A stretch of DNA of 6,775 bases from JACPAB01 sp964366725 (GTDB lineage Bacteria > Patescibacteriota > Minisyncoccia > 2-02-FULL-40-12 > GWA2-44-9), in NCBI GenBank assembly GCA_964366725.1, contig CAYIUL010000027.1, positions 1-6,775 on the forward strand. Reading direction: 5' to 3'. A program made the position numbers and the translations under genes. The notes below the pieces were generated by a model, which worked only from the letters and a program-made list of their open reading frames with translations, did not search any database and had not been told where the DNA came from. Positions 6,628 to 6,775 of this stretch are shown one piece after another (position 1 is the stretch's first letter; every line of letters begins with the position of its first letter).

Positions 6628-6663
6628 TGGTTTATAACTGTCCGTACGGACAGTTATAAACCA
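6628..6663. repeat. perfect 36-bp palindrome, probable second operator
   Basis: TGGTTTATAACTGTCCGT followed by its exact reverse complement, with no mismatch in 18 arm positions, centred between 6645 and 6646. It starts on the base after the TAA stop at 6625-6627. It matches the promoter palindrome 6061-6096 at 29 of 36 positions, 16 of 18 in the right half. As RNA it would form a 16-bp stem with a GUAC loop, but no U-tract follows, so a standard terminator is unlikely. Its centre is about 65 bases before the expected tRNA-Ser start site. It is probably a binding site for the preceding gene's product. Confidence 0.75.
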
Positions 6664-6675
6664 AAGTAGTGACGA

Positions 6676-6704
6676 TTGAGTGAAGTGTTAAAATGGGTTA
6701 TAAT
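6676..6704 (+). promoter_or_regulatory. sigma70-type promoter of tRNA-Ser
   Basis: TTGAGT (6676-6681) and TATAAT (6699-6704) are separated by 17 bases, a near-consensus promoter. The predicted start near 6711 leaves a leader of about 13 bases before the mature tRNA end, usual for a tRNA gene processed by RNase P. Confidence 0.8.
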
Positions 6705-6723
6705 ATTGGTAAATTCTAAATTT

Positions 6724-6775
6724 GGAGGGGTGTACCGAATGGTAAGGTACTCGCTTGGAAAGCGAGCGCCCGCAA
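6724..6775 (+). tRNA. tRNA-Ser (anticodon GGA), 5' part, cut by window end
   Basis: The acceptor 5' strand GGAGGGG (6724-6730) is followed by T8, a D arm with ACC/GGT pairing, and an anticodon stem CTCGC (6750-6754) with GCGAG (6762-6766) around loop TTGGAAA. The anticodon GGA is at 6757-6759 and reads UCC and UCU serine codons. The following CGCCCGCAA looks like the start of the long variable arm of class II tRNAs, consistent with serine. The T arm and acceptor 3' strand lie beyond the window, so acceptor pairing cannot be checked. Confidence 0.92.

Noticed and set aside
6061..6663. Transposon or MITE with terminal inverted repeats
   Set aside because: The two ends are each internally palindromic rather than simple inverted ends, flanking AAGTGGTC and AAGTAGTG share only 6 of 8 bases, and no transposase is encoded; kept only as an idea under the regulator finding.
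6628..6663. Rho-independent terminator for the regulator gene
   Set aside because: The stem is long but followed by AAGTAG with no T-run, and its match to the promoter site points to an operator.

Overview
This window reads as chromosomal DNA of a bacterium from the candidate phyla radiation (Patescibacteria, probably Parcubacteria-like); this assignment is an inference at roughly 0.7 confidence. It rests on protein variants I associate with that group. These are a CTP synthase with a GGVMSGIGKG P-loop and an extended loop before GEMKTKPTQH, a RdgB-type pyrophosphatase with GYPFRSIF in place of the usual GYDP-type motif, and a small wHTH plus Cas2-like (PaaX-type) protein. Near-absent Shine-Dalgarno sequences and very tight gene packing fit as well. 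All genes are on the + strand.

Region 1 (1-1776): a short leader with two small hairpins and a TTCGTGC tandem repeat, then groEL (100-1734) as a single gene, closed by a textbook intrinsic terminator (perfect 13-bp stem). No groES and no CIRCE heat-shock operator is visible in the 99 bases upstream.

Region 2 (1783-6058): an extended -10 promoter so close to the pyrG ATG that the transcript should be leaderless or nearly so. It drives a compact five-gene operon: pyrG (CTP synthase), lemA, htpX (membrane M48 protease), a small soluble GGDEF diguanylate cyclase, and rdgB (house-cleaning NTP pyrophosphatase). The junctions are ATGA overlaps or gaps of 3-5 bases, so translational coupling probably replaces ribosome binding sites. 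The operon combines nucleotide supply and sanitation with membrane-protein quality control, plus a c-di-GMP enzyme with no sensor domain.

Region 3 (6059-6775): an AT-richer gene (6100-6627) for a 175-residue winged-helix/Cas2-like regulator of PaaX type, enclosed by two related long palindromes. One (6061-6096) covers its own promoter. The other (6628-6663) is a perfect 36-bp palindrome that starts on the base after the stop codon. A good sigma70-type promoter and the 5' part of a tRNA-Ser(GGA) gene follow, cut by the window end. This palindrome-bracketed regulator next to a tRNA is the most interesting part of the window. The most economical reading is an autorepressor with two operators, possibly horizontally acquired. 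No CRISPR array, cas1 or transposase is present.
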